DNA from: Pararge aegeria | Lineage: Eukaryota > Arthropoda > Insecta > Lepidoptera > Nymphalidae | Reading direction: 5' to 3' | Assembly: GCF_905163445.1 (NCBI RefSeq) | Contig: NC_053182.1 | Coordinates: 2,418,001-2,482,000, forward strand | DNA: 64,000 nucleotides | Part shown: positions 39,991 to 52,514 of the stretch, one piece after another | Layout: every line of letters begins with the position of its first letter | How positions within the stretch are numbered: position 1 is the first letter of the stretch | Position numbers and translations under genes: made by a program | The notes under the pieces: generated by a model | The model's database searches: none | The model's input: only the letters and a program-made list of their open reading frames with translations | Told to the model about the DNA's origin: nothing

Positions 39991-42900
39991 GTACAAAAGA
40001 GGCATTCTTTTAGATGACAAAGGATACTTAGTCAACAAAATCGTCAATGTCGGCCCAAAGATTTATGTAATAGGTACCTCTTTGTGAATTTGGATATAGC
40101 AAGCTTCTTATTAAATAGTATAAAGTAAAAGTAGAGCACAAACAGACGGACAGACATACGAAATCACGAACTTTTAAACACCATGTAGGTATTTCATTAA
40201 AATATTAACTAGTGATGGTTCTGTGGGAATTTGAAACGAGTAGGTATCGGATATCGATAATCCTCTTGATAAATGAAAGGAACCAACATGGGATTTCGCT
40301 AATAAAACGCTTTTCATCGTTACACACTGGTAAAGAATACCGCGTCCAATCCAAAGGGATGTTCTTCAAAAAAGACACTTTTACTGTTACACAGATAAAT
40401 AATTGTCATTTTGAAGTGATAAAGGCCAACCGCAATAAGCCTTGTTTGAAAAAAAAGTTAAATCTGCATTTCGAATCTGATTGTTATCTTCGTTAAATAC
40501 TTTTAAATACAACCAGTTTTTTTTTTATATCCGGAACGAACTGACCAAATTGAATCCGTTACAGAGAATTACAAACTTTAATGCGTAGAAATACAGCTCA
40601 TTTATGATTGTGCTGTGATCGACAGGATTAATGCTAATGATACAATGTTTATTGTCAAGTCAAAAGCACGTAAACGGAAGAAAGTGTGATTTTATCCTAC
40701 GATAAGCTTTCGGGGTTTTTTTTTAATGAAGTACTTTCCTTGTAGTTAAGTGGTTTTCAATACCATCTTTATATCTATAGAATATTAACATCTGGTCTGA
40801 TTAAACCAACATGCGCATGGGATTATAACTGTAAAGCGTATATAGTGAAGTGAATAAAATTGCATAAAAGGATTCTAAAGGATTTTAATTATGTCGGTCG
40901 AAGCTTACCTATTGAGTTGGATTTCCTTTATTGTCATATTTTCAGATTTGGCAGATGCTCAGTGCATTCTGTTTTTTGTGAAAAACAGACATCGAACTAC
41001 GAACAGGTTTTCAAGTTCGGCCTTAAGCGTAGACCAATACTTATCTATGCAGAATGTATGCAATATGTGCCTACTTTGAAATCATTACCAAATAAATAAA
41101 TAAACTTCTATTGATAGAGCTTTTGGTTAATATGGTATTTTTTATGTTATTGAAGTTATACTTCTTTTGGCGCGTTAGGGAAAGAATGTAAGAGTAAATT
41201 TTTACGATGCGCGCGCACCCCGTCACAAAAACCCGACACCCTGAAGTTAGCTTTAAGGTTTGACAGTGTACAGTTTCAATTGACAAAGTCTGCGGGCGCA
41301 TTCCGGCGATTCAATTGTACAGAAATCTCAAAGTTTAATTTTGGTTGTCCGATAATGAGTATATCTAGTATTCCAAATGTATTTTTGTTTATTATGTCCA
41401 TTTCTTTTATTATATAGAAATATATTTTTTGTGATATTTAAATAAACTTTATATATAACTAACTGAAAATGCGTTATAATAAATCTTTCAATGTATTAAA
41501 TACCTAAGGCGAAAGATGGAATTTATGAAAACATTTTAAATTTTTATCTCGTTACGCCAAAGGAGTAGGTACAACTTCTTACGCGTGCATTTAAGTACAC
41601 ACAGGTTTTTTTTAGTAATTTCGGTCAAGCCATATAATTCTTCGACAGTAAATACAATATAATAATCAAAAGACCAAAGTCTAATCTGACAATGCTAAAT
41701 AGATATAAAATTTAACATATTATCTACCAAGGTTTTAAGACATTTTTCGTAATTCTCAGTTCGAAGCAAACTCTATTTCTGCAATACCAGTAGCAAATAC
41801 AAAGTAAACACCGTTCTCCAAACAGGAATTAAATTGAAAAGGAGCGTCTATTGACACACTATGATGCAATGATTGCAGTTCTCTGGTTTCCAGAGCCCAC
41901 TTACTTCTGGCGGATTAAACTCCAATGGCCACCGATCTGAATGCGTCCTGATGATATCATTGCACCTAAACAAATAAATATTGCTAAATTAATGCCAACA
42001 CATTTTGAACTTTAGTGCCGTGGTTTTTGAGACTAAATAAGAGGGGTTTATTGAATTTAAAAAGTGATAAGGTTTCATTATTTCCACCTTCACAGAGGGA
42101 TTAATTTTTGGTTCAAGCTTGAAGCGTAAGCGATTTTAGAAAGTTTGTAATATCATTTTACTTTTGTATTATTCAAAGAAAACAATATTAATATATTTTT
42201 ATGTACAATTAACTCAACATCTAAAAGCTTTTATTGCTACTTACTATAGAGAAGTAACTCAATTATTCTGAATAAAAGAGTACCTGCTGTTATTCAATAT
42301 AAATAAACACTCTATTAAAAAAGAAACTTACGCTGCAAGGATATCATTGCATTATGAACCTACTTAGGCCAGACATCTTTGGCGATAATCACACAGTATT
42401 TGTCAACGTATTAAATTTTTTACAAGAGTTTAACAATAGTCATCAAATTATTCCAAATAATACTTTCATCAATATAAGCCTATTAATGTCAACCACGTCT
42501 TAGGAGACGGTTTTAGAGCATTCACAAGTAACAAGTTTGTAAAATAAAACACCATGCAGAGTAACTTCATCTTGTGTTACTGTTAGCGTTTCATTTGCGA
42601 AAATTCACTTTTGTCTCATTTATTTATTGTCATTTAACCGGAAAGGAGCAATCCAAGTGTAATTAACACATATTGAGTTAATTAAATACAAACCATAAAA
42701 TAAAACAAATTGGATTGGTAGCAGATATTCAAGACGCGCCAAAAGCAGATTAGTATAACTGTTAAAACTCCACATATATAAGTAGTATACAATATTAAAA
42801 ATAATTGAAAGCGTTCATTACCAATGACGCGAGTTCCGTGATGTTTGTTCACGCAAAAAGTGCTCAACGCGTTAATACAAGTTTTCAGTTCAAAAATCTT

Positions 42901-43282
42901 TTATAACTTGCACCCCACAATTTTTGCGAGCACCATCCGAAACCCCACAATCAGACACGTTAAATGATCAACCGAGATTAAGCGACGGATCTTACGCTCT
43001 ATCGACAATCAAAAGGTATTTAATTTAAAGGGGGCCCACAGTGAGGGATATGAATAAAATTGCGGCGCAAAAACTCCGCCGGTTTTGTCTACTGACGTTG
43101 TTATTTGGTAATTGAATTAGCGATTCAGTCGTGTGTAGCGACTTGCTGGTTTGGTAGTGATGTCTTGAATAGCCTATTTTAAGATGTTTTCAAAAGGTGG
43201 AAATGGATTGGAATATTATACCTAGGTATTCGCCACCTAAAAAAAAAAGCTTGAAATGGTAGTAGATCTTTTTGAAACAAAG
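39991..43282. other. Repeat-poor, gene-free stretch
   Basis: About 3.3 kb without an element I can assign. Unrecognised frames of 94 (40212-40496) and 79 codons (40860-41099) exist on the plus strand. A possible 61-base minus-strand exon is discussed under findings. Confidence 0.45.
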
Positions 43283-43470
43283 GTTGTCCGGCGAAGTACT
43301 TCCTTCGTGCTTATTACTATCGAAGCAGCATTGTTGCAATACTGCGTTCCGGTCTGAACGGCTTGGCTGCCGATGTAATTACAGGCATTTGAGGCTTAAG
43401 ATCTACCCCTTAGGTTAACGGATAAAGGGCGGCATGTTGCTGAACGTGTTCCTTCCATGCCCTGCAAAAA
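43283..43470 (-). repeat. Family I repeat
   Basis: GAAGTACTTCCTTCGTGCTT, GCGTTCCGGTCTGAACGGCT and CGATGTAATTACAGGCATTT. Confidence 0.55.
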
Positions 43471-43486
43471 GTCCGTGGTCCGAGAA

Positions 43487-43930
43487 ATCCCTATCCCTAC
43501 TAATATTATAAATGTCAATGTAAGTTTGTTTGTTACGCTTTCACGCAAAAACTACTTAACCGATCCTCATTAAAATTTGTACAAATATTCTTGGAAATGT
43601 TAGAAGTAATATAGGATACTTTTTATCGCGACATTAAGCTCGGTTCCTTTGGGAGAGAGGATAAAAGTGTTTGACTCCGACAAATTATAACCGATTTAAA
43701 TAATTATTTTTGTACTATAGAGGTTTTAATATGTGTTTTGCCCAAACTGTGTAGATCTGATGAATGTGGTTGGAGATAGAGGATAGAACTCCTCAGCGGA
43801 TAGCAGCAAACCCCTCATTTAAGGCTTAGCGATACTGAATACTTTAATTTTTTTTAGAACTACAACTAAATTGAATGCCTCATCAAAAAACAAAATCAAA
43901 CGCAAACGAAGTCGTGGGCAACAGCTAGTA
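43487..43930 (+). mobile_element. TATTATAAATG-type (Lep1-like) element
   Basis: CCCTACTAATATTATAAATG to GGGCAACAGCTAGTA; close match along its whole length to 20262-20712. Confidence 0.55.
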
Positions 43931-44117
43931 ACACTATAAAAACACAATTAAGATTTAATACCCAATAACTCTTAATTTCATATTGTGCTATATCTTTTAT
44001 ATTCCAAAAAGAATTTCTATCGAACACATGTGGCTCTTGCACACCTATCGATTCAATACCGACACGACTCAAATTGAAAGGTGATCTTTTTTATTTAATA
44101 GTATCCTAAAAACAGAA

Positions 44118-44400
44118 AACCACTGTCTAAAAACAGAACATAACTTTGCAGGGCATGCAAGATATAAATCCTGCAAAGTTTTGCCCTGTGTCCATTAATC
44201 TGAAGCGTAGAAGAGTAGCCTCATGAGCCTGTAACTATACCGGCAACCGTGCCCTTTAAACCGGAACACAACGTTGCAACGATGCTGCTTAGCGGCAAAA
44301 CTAAGCATGGTAGTAGTAGGTAATTCCATTAAGGCAGCATGGTGGATCCATGCTCTTATGAAAAAGGCGATCCGTGCCCAGCTGTGGGAAATTATCAGGA
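44118..44400 (+). repeat. Family I repeat
   Basis: AACTTTGCAGGGCATGCAAG, CATGAGCCTGTAACTATACC and GCTTAGCGGCAAAACTAAGC. Confidence 0.55.
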
Positions 44401-44523
44401 TGATCATGATTAAAAATGTATTACATAAACTAAGCGAGACTATTTTACAAGTTGTAGAGAATTATTAAAAACTCTTATATTCAATTGTTTGGCTTACGTT
44501 TTTAAAGGTACCTACTTATCTTT

Positions 44524-44660
44524 ATTCAAAGTCAAAGTCAAAAATATCTTTATTCAAGTAGACCCATAGGTGGCACTTTTGATGCGTACATAAGAATTAC
44601 ACGGTAGTGAGATGATGGCGATAACCGCATTCGTAAACTTAAAACTAAAGCTATCTATAT
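44524..44660 (-). repeat. LINE-C 3' end
   Basis: TCAAAGTCAAAGTCAAAAAT, GTGGCACTTTTGATGCGTAC and ACACGGTAGTGAGATGATGG. Confidence 0.7.
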
Positions 44661-44859
44661 AGCTATATATTAATATCTGCCACTTATAATAATATATACT
44701 TAGTCTATAGATGGTATCTTAGGTATAGATGTCCCAGAGTTATATTAATATGTGACAATTATTGTCCGATATATTAAAGTCATACATACGTAGGCACTGA
44801 ACAAGATAAACGAAATCAGTAGGTACTCGATTAAAGCACTCGATACCGAAACAGATTAA

Positions 44860-45060
44860 GCATCAATCGCAGCCCACTCGACGACACGGCCACTTGCCAC
44901 CACGTCCGCCAACAATCGACATCGATAATCGCGAGCGTGTGGCGGCACTACTGTGAGAAAAGCAAACACGTGGTCGTCTGACACAGAGATGTTCGCGAAA
45001 TTTGATTACAGACAGTGACTAACTTTTGTCAACCCCCGACGCAACAAAAATCATAATTTT
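44860..45060. promoter_or_regulatory. GC-rich candidate regulatory patch
   Basis: CpG-rich sequence with a perfect E-box CACGTG (44967-44972) and ATCGATAATCGCGAG. No repeat words are seen. Function is inferred only. Confidence 0.25.
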
Positions 45061-45238
45061 AACATAACAACTGTCAGTTAGCATTTTCGATAACGAGTTT
45101 CTGGGATTGGTTTCCATAACAGGACAAAAACTGTTAAAGTTTTCCTATGACAAATAATATGTGATAGTAAAATTTTAATGTAATTTAAGACTTTTATTTA
45201 TTTTAGGAAACTAATTAATTTATACTAGTTAGGTTAAC

Positions 45239-45460
45239 TACTAAATAAATTAAATATATTACGACAATACACATCGCTATCTAGCCCCACAGTAAACTTA
45301 GATTGTGTTATGGGTACTGAGAGGACTCGTGAATATTGAAACACACAGACACTGAAAAACATTCATGTTCATCACACGAACATTTTCCAGTTGTGGAAAT
45401 CGAATCCACAGCCACGGGCTCAGAAAGCAGGGTCGCTGCCCACTGCGCAAATCGTTCGTC
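45239..45460 (-). repeat. SINE-A copy
   Basis: CACATCGCTATCTAGCCCCA to CCCACTGCGCAAATCGTTCGTC; internally shortened. Confidence 0.75.
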
Positions 45461-45575
45461 TAAGTAGGCATAACTACAGCAATTTTTTTAAGGTCATGTC
45501 TGCTTGTAGTAAGTCGGAAAGCAACTCAGCTGCTGCAGTTGGCCGGTAAGAGGTTGAAATGATGATAATGATTGA

Positions 45576-45862
45576 TTCATCATCATCAAAATCAACTTAT
45601 TACCGGCTCACGGCACGGGTCTACTTTCAAAATGACAAAGGTTTAGCCGTGGTGGACACCACGCTGCGCGTTGGCCAAATGCGCATTGGTAGTCTTGAAA
45701 ATTCTTAGGAAAAATATCCTGAGGTAGTTTTCCTTACCGTTAAAGAAAGCTTATTTTAAAAACGCATTTAACTCAAAAAAAATAGAGGTAACCTGGAATT
45801 GAACTTTGTCTCCCGAAAAGTAAGCCGAAGCCTTACCTACTAGGCCATAGCCGTTTATTGTT
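45576..45862 (-). repeat. Degenerate SINE-B copy
   Basis: CATCATCAAAATCAAC, AAATGCGCATTGGTAG and GCCTTACCTACTAGGCCATA. Confidence 0.6.
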
Positions 45863-48800
45863 TGTCAATAATTAATGGTAGGCAATTATCCATAGTTACA
45901 AATATTCACCTGCATACAACTGTCAATTTAATACCTCTGTTACTCGCAGTGTTTGTTTTCATACACTAAAATAAACTTAAAGTCAATTAAATATCCATAA
46001 ATCAGTCGAAATTATATCATTTACATATGTAGTAGTTATAATACATATTGAATTATAAAAAGGAATTTATTTTGCATTTCATTTAAATACCGAACAACCG
46101 TCAATTCCACGGTTACGATTTGCAGACAAAACTAAATAATTTCGCATCACTAGCTAGGTTATGAAGCTACGCTTAGTAATACAATAGCGAACAATCAAAA
46201 AGTTATCGATTTAAAATGCATCAAAATCTTATCGATTTGCATTAAAATACCTATCTCTAACGGATTTGCACGGAATACAGAATGGCGCACAATGCGGGAC
46301 AAATTCGAAAATCAATTCGTCAGATCTATTACCATATTTTTTGATTGTGAATAGATTTTTTTTTGGTGCATTTGTGCGCCAATTTATGTTAATATTTCAC
46401 TTTTTTATTAGCTGTTTTGTTGCTATAGATTTAACAATAGTGTCGATAAATCGAATAAATTACGCCAGTTTAGTAAATAATTCATAGATACATCTCTGTA
46501 CATAACTATATTTGTATCTAATGCATCAACATCTTAGGCTTCATTTATTTTACTGAAATAATATACCATAGGTAAATTATATAATAACATATAACATAAT
46601 AATTTACCTATGGTATAATATTTCAGTATCCACGCAGTAGGTATATATTATAGGTATAAACTGAGTGGATTTTAGTAAGATCTATGCGTACCTCACTATG
46701 CTATACAGTAATTGAAAGAGCATGAAGTCTGACCAAAAATACTGACTTCCGACTCTCTTGTGTTATTTGTCTTGAAAGATGAGGTACATACCTTATCTCT
46801 CAAGCCTCATAACATAAGAGAGAGGGTCAAAGTCAAAAATTTAGATGCACCTCGCTACGTTACGCTAACGTACTGCTACTCTTCATACTCAGCCTAATAA
46901 TATCCAATGACTGAGCATGGGCATCCTTTTTCATAGGAGACCCACCACACTGCTCCATTGCGGTTTGGAGGGTTTTAATTATGATTATCACATATTAGTG
47001 ATAAGAACCGATACCGATGGTTTAATATGCTCTCTGAGGCACAAAATTGGATGGCTCATCAGTTTTCTATATCCAGGCTGGTCCTGTAATTTATAGTAAA
47101 TACAAAATATAATCCTTTGGAACAACAACATTCCACGATTTTTTTCTTTAACGATAAAATACCGGGACCGAGATAAAATACACTTAACGTGCCCCTCCAA
47201 AGTTGCACCCAAAATCAGTTACACACTTGCATAAACGTTGCTTAACCAACGCAATCGTGTATTTGCGCTTGTCGACCCACTTTCATAAATTAACAGGTAC
47301 ATAAGTAGGTACCTAGGAGCTAAAAATACATAAGCAGCTATTAGTAAGAATGTTGAATGGCAAAATCAAAAATGACCATCACCTATTTTGGATATTGCCA
47401 TTTCCTAAAATAAGATCCTAAAGACAGCTATCCAAAAAAATGTTTTAAATTATTTACTTACTTATAGGTGTTTAACAAGGTAACTTTTAAATTATTCAAC
47501 TTCTATTATTTAATATAGATAGGTATGAGGGAACAAAAACAGGATAGGTATCTAAAATCGTCCACATGAATTGGCAAACAAACACTGTATAGATTTTATT
47601 TACAAACATTTAGCCTACCGTGATGAAATAGTAGGTACCTACCTACGATTCAGTTGCGTCAAGTGTAAAGTCACCCAATTGTGCCTAGGTAATTTATTTA
47701 TGCTTATCACTTTATCAATAAGCGAATTTGTAACGGTTTGTTAAATTCAGTTGTTAATACTACAATCGTATTTAAATTACACAGGCAGAGCAATAAAATG
47801 TAGGTACCTGCGTACACATGTTACCAAATCTACATGTGTATAGCTTGTATAGCATTCTAAAATTGGCTTGTCCGCGTCCCCATATGCAAAAATCATTTAG
47901 CAACATTTAAATTTCTTTTATTCGGGCACATGTACTGTGCGTCGCAAATCGATGAATAGATATTTTTTTATTGGCGATAAAAATTGTATGGTGCAGCAGT
48001 TAATTTGCGTATGGCGCATTGTAGACCGCATTGTGACGATGGAAACACCTTCCACAGTTTGGGGCGCGACCCAGTGCCCTCGTGTCACCGACATTTCACA
48101 TAACGTCACATTTTACAATTCAATTATTGAACACGATTGTGCCATTCTTAAACATTTTTTAAACGTCCTTGTATTTTTCGGTAGCGATGTAAATTTTTAT
48201 CCACTCATTTAAATTTGAAAAGACAAAATTAGATATGTATTTAGTTATTTCGTATCGATAACCGATTTGCATGTTTCGCATTGTCCTGTTATTTGATCAT
48301 ATTTTGGATGACAGACATATGATAATTTTTCTTCAAGATTTTATTGTGTGTTTAACGGTTAGTAGGTACAGGAGAGTTGAAGTTGACTTCGTTCCCCATT
48401 CTTACTATGCGTGGATCAATACTTGAATGTTATTCTTTAATCTAGTTTCCGTTATGATGTCTATTCATGTGAAAATTTTTCAATACTTCTTTGTAAGAAA
48501 CGCCTCTTGACCTCATATCATAACCGCCTTTGATATATAAGATATTGCAATGTTATTTTATTCTCCTTGCATGTCGTGTGAAAGCGATATCTTTGCGAAT
48601 GCAAATTGTTTCTTCTTTTTTGAATCAGAATACAGATTGTGATTTTGTTAGAAAATAAAATGTGCATCTATGTATTAGACAACCTAACCTAAATACTTTT
48701 TGGTTATATGAGAAATAATTATCTATTAAGAAAACGAAAGATAGATAAGTATTTATAAAACTCTAGTTTTACTTGGTATGCTTGGTATGCTAGATACACT

Positions 48801-49955
48801 ATATTATATAGTAGTAACAGTACTTGGTGTTGATGCCACTTGTTGGTGGGTACCCACCGTACCCTACCATATCATAATGCCATACGATAGATGCTGTGAT
48901 AGTGTAAACAAACCAACCTTAGAGGGGTATGGTAGTTTATCCCACCCTCCTGTTTATCCTGATATCATTCCAAAACTTTAATATAACCCACTAGAGTTGC
49001 CTCCAAATTCAGTAACTTTTCATCAAAACCTGCTACTTTTAATTAGACGATCAGTGGACGATGTGACATCAAGCTAACCTAAATTTTTGAGAGAATCAAA
49101 CGCCCCATCAGTTAGTCATGTTTAATTACCCAGTGATCAAATGTGATACTTCCATAGTTTAACTCGAAATTTTTTGGTAAACAATTATTGATATATTTTT
49201 TTCAATCACTGTAACTTTGAGGCTCTAGAAACACAATTGTGTATAATTATTATATTTATAATAACAAAAGCGTAGATAGTACAAGACTATGACGGTGAAA
49301 ATATAAATAGCTTTACCCACTCTTGCCGTATTTTGCTGAAGTGACGATGATTGTTTTGTCGTTGAAGATATTGTTACTTAAATGTTAAATGGTTTTAAAA
49401 CTTAAAGTTGTCTTAAAACTTAAATTGTAACTGAATATTATATTCCTATTATGTAACAATATCTTCGTAAGTAGCTAACCCTGGTCATATCTACACAACA
49501 CATACTCATAAGTACTTATAAACATCTCAACTCACGGTACCTTCAAAACGTGTAAAAAATAACGTGGTTATGTTCTAAAAATTGTAATTTTATTTACCTA
49601 AACTATCTTAAGCTATTTACTAACTTTGATAATTTAATTAAAAAACGTTTATATCTTTTTATTAATAAAATCATGTTGTTTCTCTATTTCACCTATTCTT
49701 ATCTATATCTTATTTTGTATTATTACTTAAATCTATCATATCATTGAGAGTTTTCTATTTATATTTTAATAGGTGTAAGTATTTTTTGTAATGTTACAAA
49801 TAAGTATCTATTAAATATCACCGAAGCTTTTCTAAATTCTTTTCTGTGTTTAGTTGTAAAAGCGCAAGTTATAGAAGAATCATATAAGTTAAAAAAAACA
49901 AAGGACGTCTTGCGATGTAACTATAAAATATTAATGCCATATTATATTTATTTAT
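45863..49955. other. Repeat-poor, gene-free stretch of 4 kb
   Basis: No SINE, LINE or MITE copy I can name, and no ORF above 91 codons. A 78-bp imperfect palindrome lies at 46551-46628. The 91-codon plus-strand frame at 47937-48212 is unrecognised. Confidence 0.45.
46551..46628. repeat. Imperfect palindrome with ~30-bp arms
   Basis: TACTGAAATAATATACCATA pairs with TATGGTATAATATTTCAGTA; AGGTAAATTAT continues the arm. Loop ~18 bases of AT. Confidence 0.75.
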
Positions 49956-49959
49956 TCAG

Positions 49960-50560
49960 GACTTCAAACAAAACGAGAAGCATACAACAAAGCGCGGAGA
50001 CCACGCCGCGCAATGCGCGCAACCAATTTGCATTGTGACTTGGCTGGTAAACGCTTAAATTCTTATTTTGAATTCTGAACAGTTGGTCTCCTTCTGCATA
50101 ATAACATCCGTAAGGCAATGGCAGTTGCTTGGCCAATCAGGGCGCTCCATTCCTTTTCGTGGGCGTATTGGGCCGCTGCGATTGGTGGAGCTGCGTCGGT
50201 TTATCACTCGATTTGTTCGCAGCGCCGTCACCACAGTCGCGCCGCACGATTGTCGATTGTCGTGCCATTGTGCCGAGCGGCGTACATATGACGGTCGTAC
50301 TGATTCGCGATACGCGTTTTTATCGATAACATTAATTGGGCTAATTCGCCCGTTATGTTATGAATTAAAATAATAAAGTAATGATACAGTTTTGTTTGTA
50401 TTGAGTTTCAAATTTCAAACAGTGTCTCAGTTTCAGTGTGTTCAAACGAACTTGATAAGCGACAGTTATCTACTTTAGCCGAACGAGTTTTTAAGGTCTC
50501 AAAGTGGATCTAGAATTACACCAACGTGCCAGCGGCCACTTGATGAGGTAAAGCACTTGG
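49960..50560 (+). promoter_or_regulatory. Candidate promoter island
   Basis: A GC-rich, CpG-rich island in AT-rich DNA. It holds CCAAT boxes at 50133-50137 and, inverted, at 50167-50171, 50181-50185 and 50335-50339, a DRE-like TATCGATA at 50321-50328 and two initiator-like TCAGT words in TCAGTTTCAGT (50427-50437). CCAAT clusters and DRE sites are known from insect TATA-less promoters. Strand is inferred from the splice donor at 50689. Not proven to be a promoter. Confidence 0.4.
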
Positions 50561-50668
50561 AAACAAGAACTATTACAGTTAAAAGCATGTTTTTTATAAG
50601 GTAGCATATTTCACGCCCAACGTTTTAAAACTCTTGGAAGTCAATGAACCTGTGAGTAGTGCGGTCCC

Positions 50669-50689
50669 ATGAAAAAGCTTAAATTGCAG
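50669..50689 (+). CDS. Possible 7-codon first coding exon
   Basis: ATG AAA AAG CTT AAA TTG CAG runs to an optimal splice donor CAG|GTAAGTAAG at 50689/50690, phase 0. An in-frame TAG lies 15 bases before the ATG, so the frame cannot start earlier. It is 230 bases downstream of the initiator-like words of the island. The rest of the gene would lie beyond the window or in exons I cannot see. It is equally possible that the exon is untranslated. Confidence 0.25.
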
Positions 50690-50967
50690 GTAAGTAAGTT
50701 CATATAAGTGTTTTAAAAATTCGTAGATGTATTCAAAGTCTGTATTAGAGTTACTTATTTTATATTTTCATCAACGAAATAAATAAGTACCTACTTACGG
50801 CACCTAACCACGTAATTTGATAAATCTTATAAGATTTCTATAATCTATAATTATTTGGTAATCATAGGTAGGTAGTCATAGGTAGGAAGAAAGGTACCTA
50901 CCGTACCCACCTTCCAATAGGTACTTTAGCTTTTGCTTTGGGGGTAATACCTAACGTTGTTTTATTG

Positions 50968-51200
50968 TCCTACTAATGTTATAAATGTGCAAGTTTAAAT
51001 GGATGGATGTAGGGTTGTATGTATGTATGTTTGAAAAAACTGCTGAACTAATTTGACTGAATTTTGGAATGGAGATAGATTGTACCCTGGATGACAACAT
51101 AGACTGCTTTTTATCCCGGGAAAATTTACGGTTCCCGCAGGATTCATGAAAAACCAAAAAAAACGCGTAGGTAGGTACGAAGCCGCGGGCAACAGCTGGA
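50968..51200 (+). mobile_element. TATTATAAATG-type (Lep1-like) element
   Basis: CCTACTAATGTTATAAATGT, CTTTTTATCCCGGGAAAATT and GAAGCCGCGGGCAACAGCTG. Confidence 0.55.
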
Positions 51201-51479
51201 ATTTTATTAAGGCGGTAGATTTACATACTTTCGTAACAGGTGAATCTTATTAGATTTCAATACTTCGTCGTCATCAGCTTATAAAAAGATAGAGGGTTTT
51301 AGAGCATAGACCCACCACACTACTCCATTGCGGGCTCGTGGTATAGGCTATCGAATAAATACAGCATACCTTTAATAGTCTGTCTCTTATAAGAAATACT
51401 AATACTACTAATAGTACTAGGTAGGTAAATACCTAAGTATCTTTGGTAAGTATAAACCCTATAAATAAATAGGTATCTA

Positions 51480-51693
51480 CAGTGGAATGCATAGAGGGTA
51501 GGTATGCAGATGATATTAAATGAAGAAAATCTCCAGTAAGAGTTATAAACACTTAAGGGTAGGCTTTTTATAACTCTCACTATGTATATTTATATATATT
51601 TATCTCTCCTAAGTTTTTTATAACTCGTACTGGAAATGACATTCATTTTATATCATCTGCATACCCTGTGCATACCCTCTATGCACGCCACTG
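51480..51693. mobile_element. hAT-like MITE (CAGTGGCGTGCA family)
   Basis: CAGTGGAATGCATAGAGG and CCTCTATGCACGCCACTG ends; flanks GGTATCTA and GGTACCTT agree at six of eight positions. Interior matches 25343-25538. Confidence 0.7.
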
Positions 51694-51770
51694 GGTACCT
51701 TGCCTATCTTTTCAAAGGCTTGTTTAAAGGCTACGAAGGTTGTCTTTCAAGAAATATAATCTTTAGTGAT

Positions 51771-52036
51771 AAAATAAATAAATATACTACCTACGACAAT
51801 ACACACACCGCCATCTAGCGCCAAAGTAAGCGTAGTAGCGTTGTGTTATGGCTACTAAGATGACTGATGAATATTTTTATGAATAACATACATAAATACT
51901 TATAACATACATATAAACACCCAGGCACTGAAACACATTTATGCTCATCACACAAACATTTTCCAGTAGTTGGAATCGAACCCGCGGCCTTGGATTCAGA
52001 AAGCAGGGTCGCTGCAAACTGTGCCAATCGGCCGCC
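51771..52036 (-). repeat. SINE-A copy
   Basis: Full-length: AAATAAATAAATATACTACC to AACTGTGCCAATCGGCCGCC. Confidence 0.85.
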
Positions 52037-52095
52037 AAAAAAATAAAAGCACATGTTTAAAGCCCCGATGTAATAAAAGTCTGTAACAAACACCC

Positions 52096-52330
52096 TTCTG
52101 AATTAATTAAACATCACTTGCGATAACGGTGAAGGAAAACAGCGATGATCCAACCAACCACCTAAAGAGAGTTGAGAGAGAGCCTGAGAGTACTCGATAA
52201 AATGTTCATAAAGGTGTTCAAAGTTTACCAATAGCCGTAGTTAGACTAAACACTTCTCATTCAGAAATTCGTGCCGTGTAGAGAGAGGACTGGTACAGTA
52301 TTAACCACTTGGCTTTCACTGCTCCTGTAT
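52096..52330 (+). repeat. Degenerate SINE-B copy
   Basis: ACATCACTTGCGATAACGGT and ACTTCTCATTCAGAAATTCG. Heavily decayed. Confidence 0.45.
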
Positions 52331-52344
52331 GTCTTTAAAACTTA

Positions 52345-52510
52345 CATCCCCCGATTATGTCCCAAAATAGTGGATATAATTAACGTGTCCACCTGCTAAA
52401 GCACGGGAACATGGAATAGGAGAAGTTAACCCTTGTTTATTATTACACAGTTTGTTTGGATTTCCACCTGTGCGAGTTGGAGTTGCTCTGAGAGTTGATA
52501 AAGCTGTCAT
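52345..52510 (-). repeat. Family E repeat
   Basis: GTGGATATAATTAACGTGTC, TTAACCCTTGTTTATTATTA and GAGAGTTGATAAAGCTGTC, inverted relative to 15985. Confidence 0.5.
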
Positions 52511-52514
52511 TATC

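Noticed and set aside
40212..40496. 94-codon plus-strand gene
   Set aside because: No domain, no splice or promoter support, and AT-rich codons; kept only as a note.
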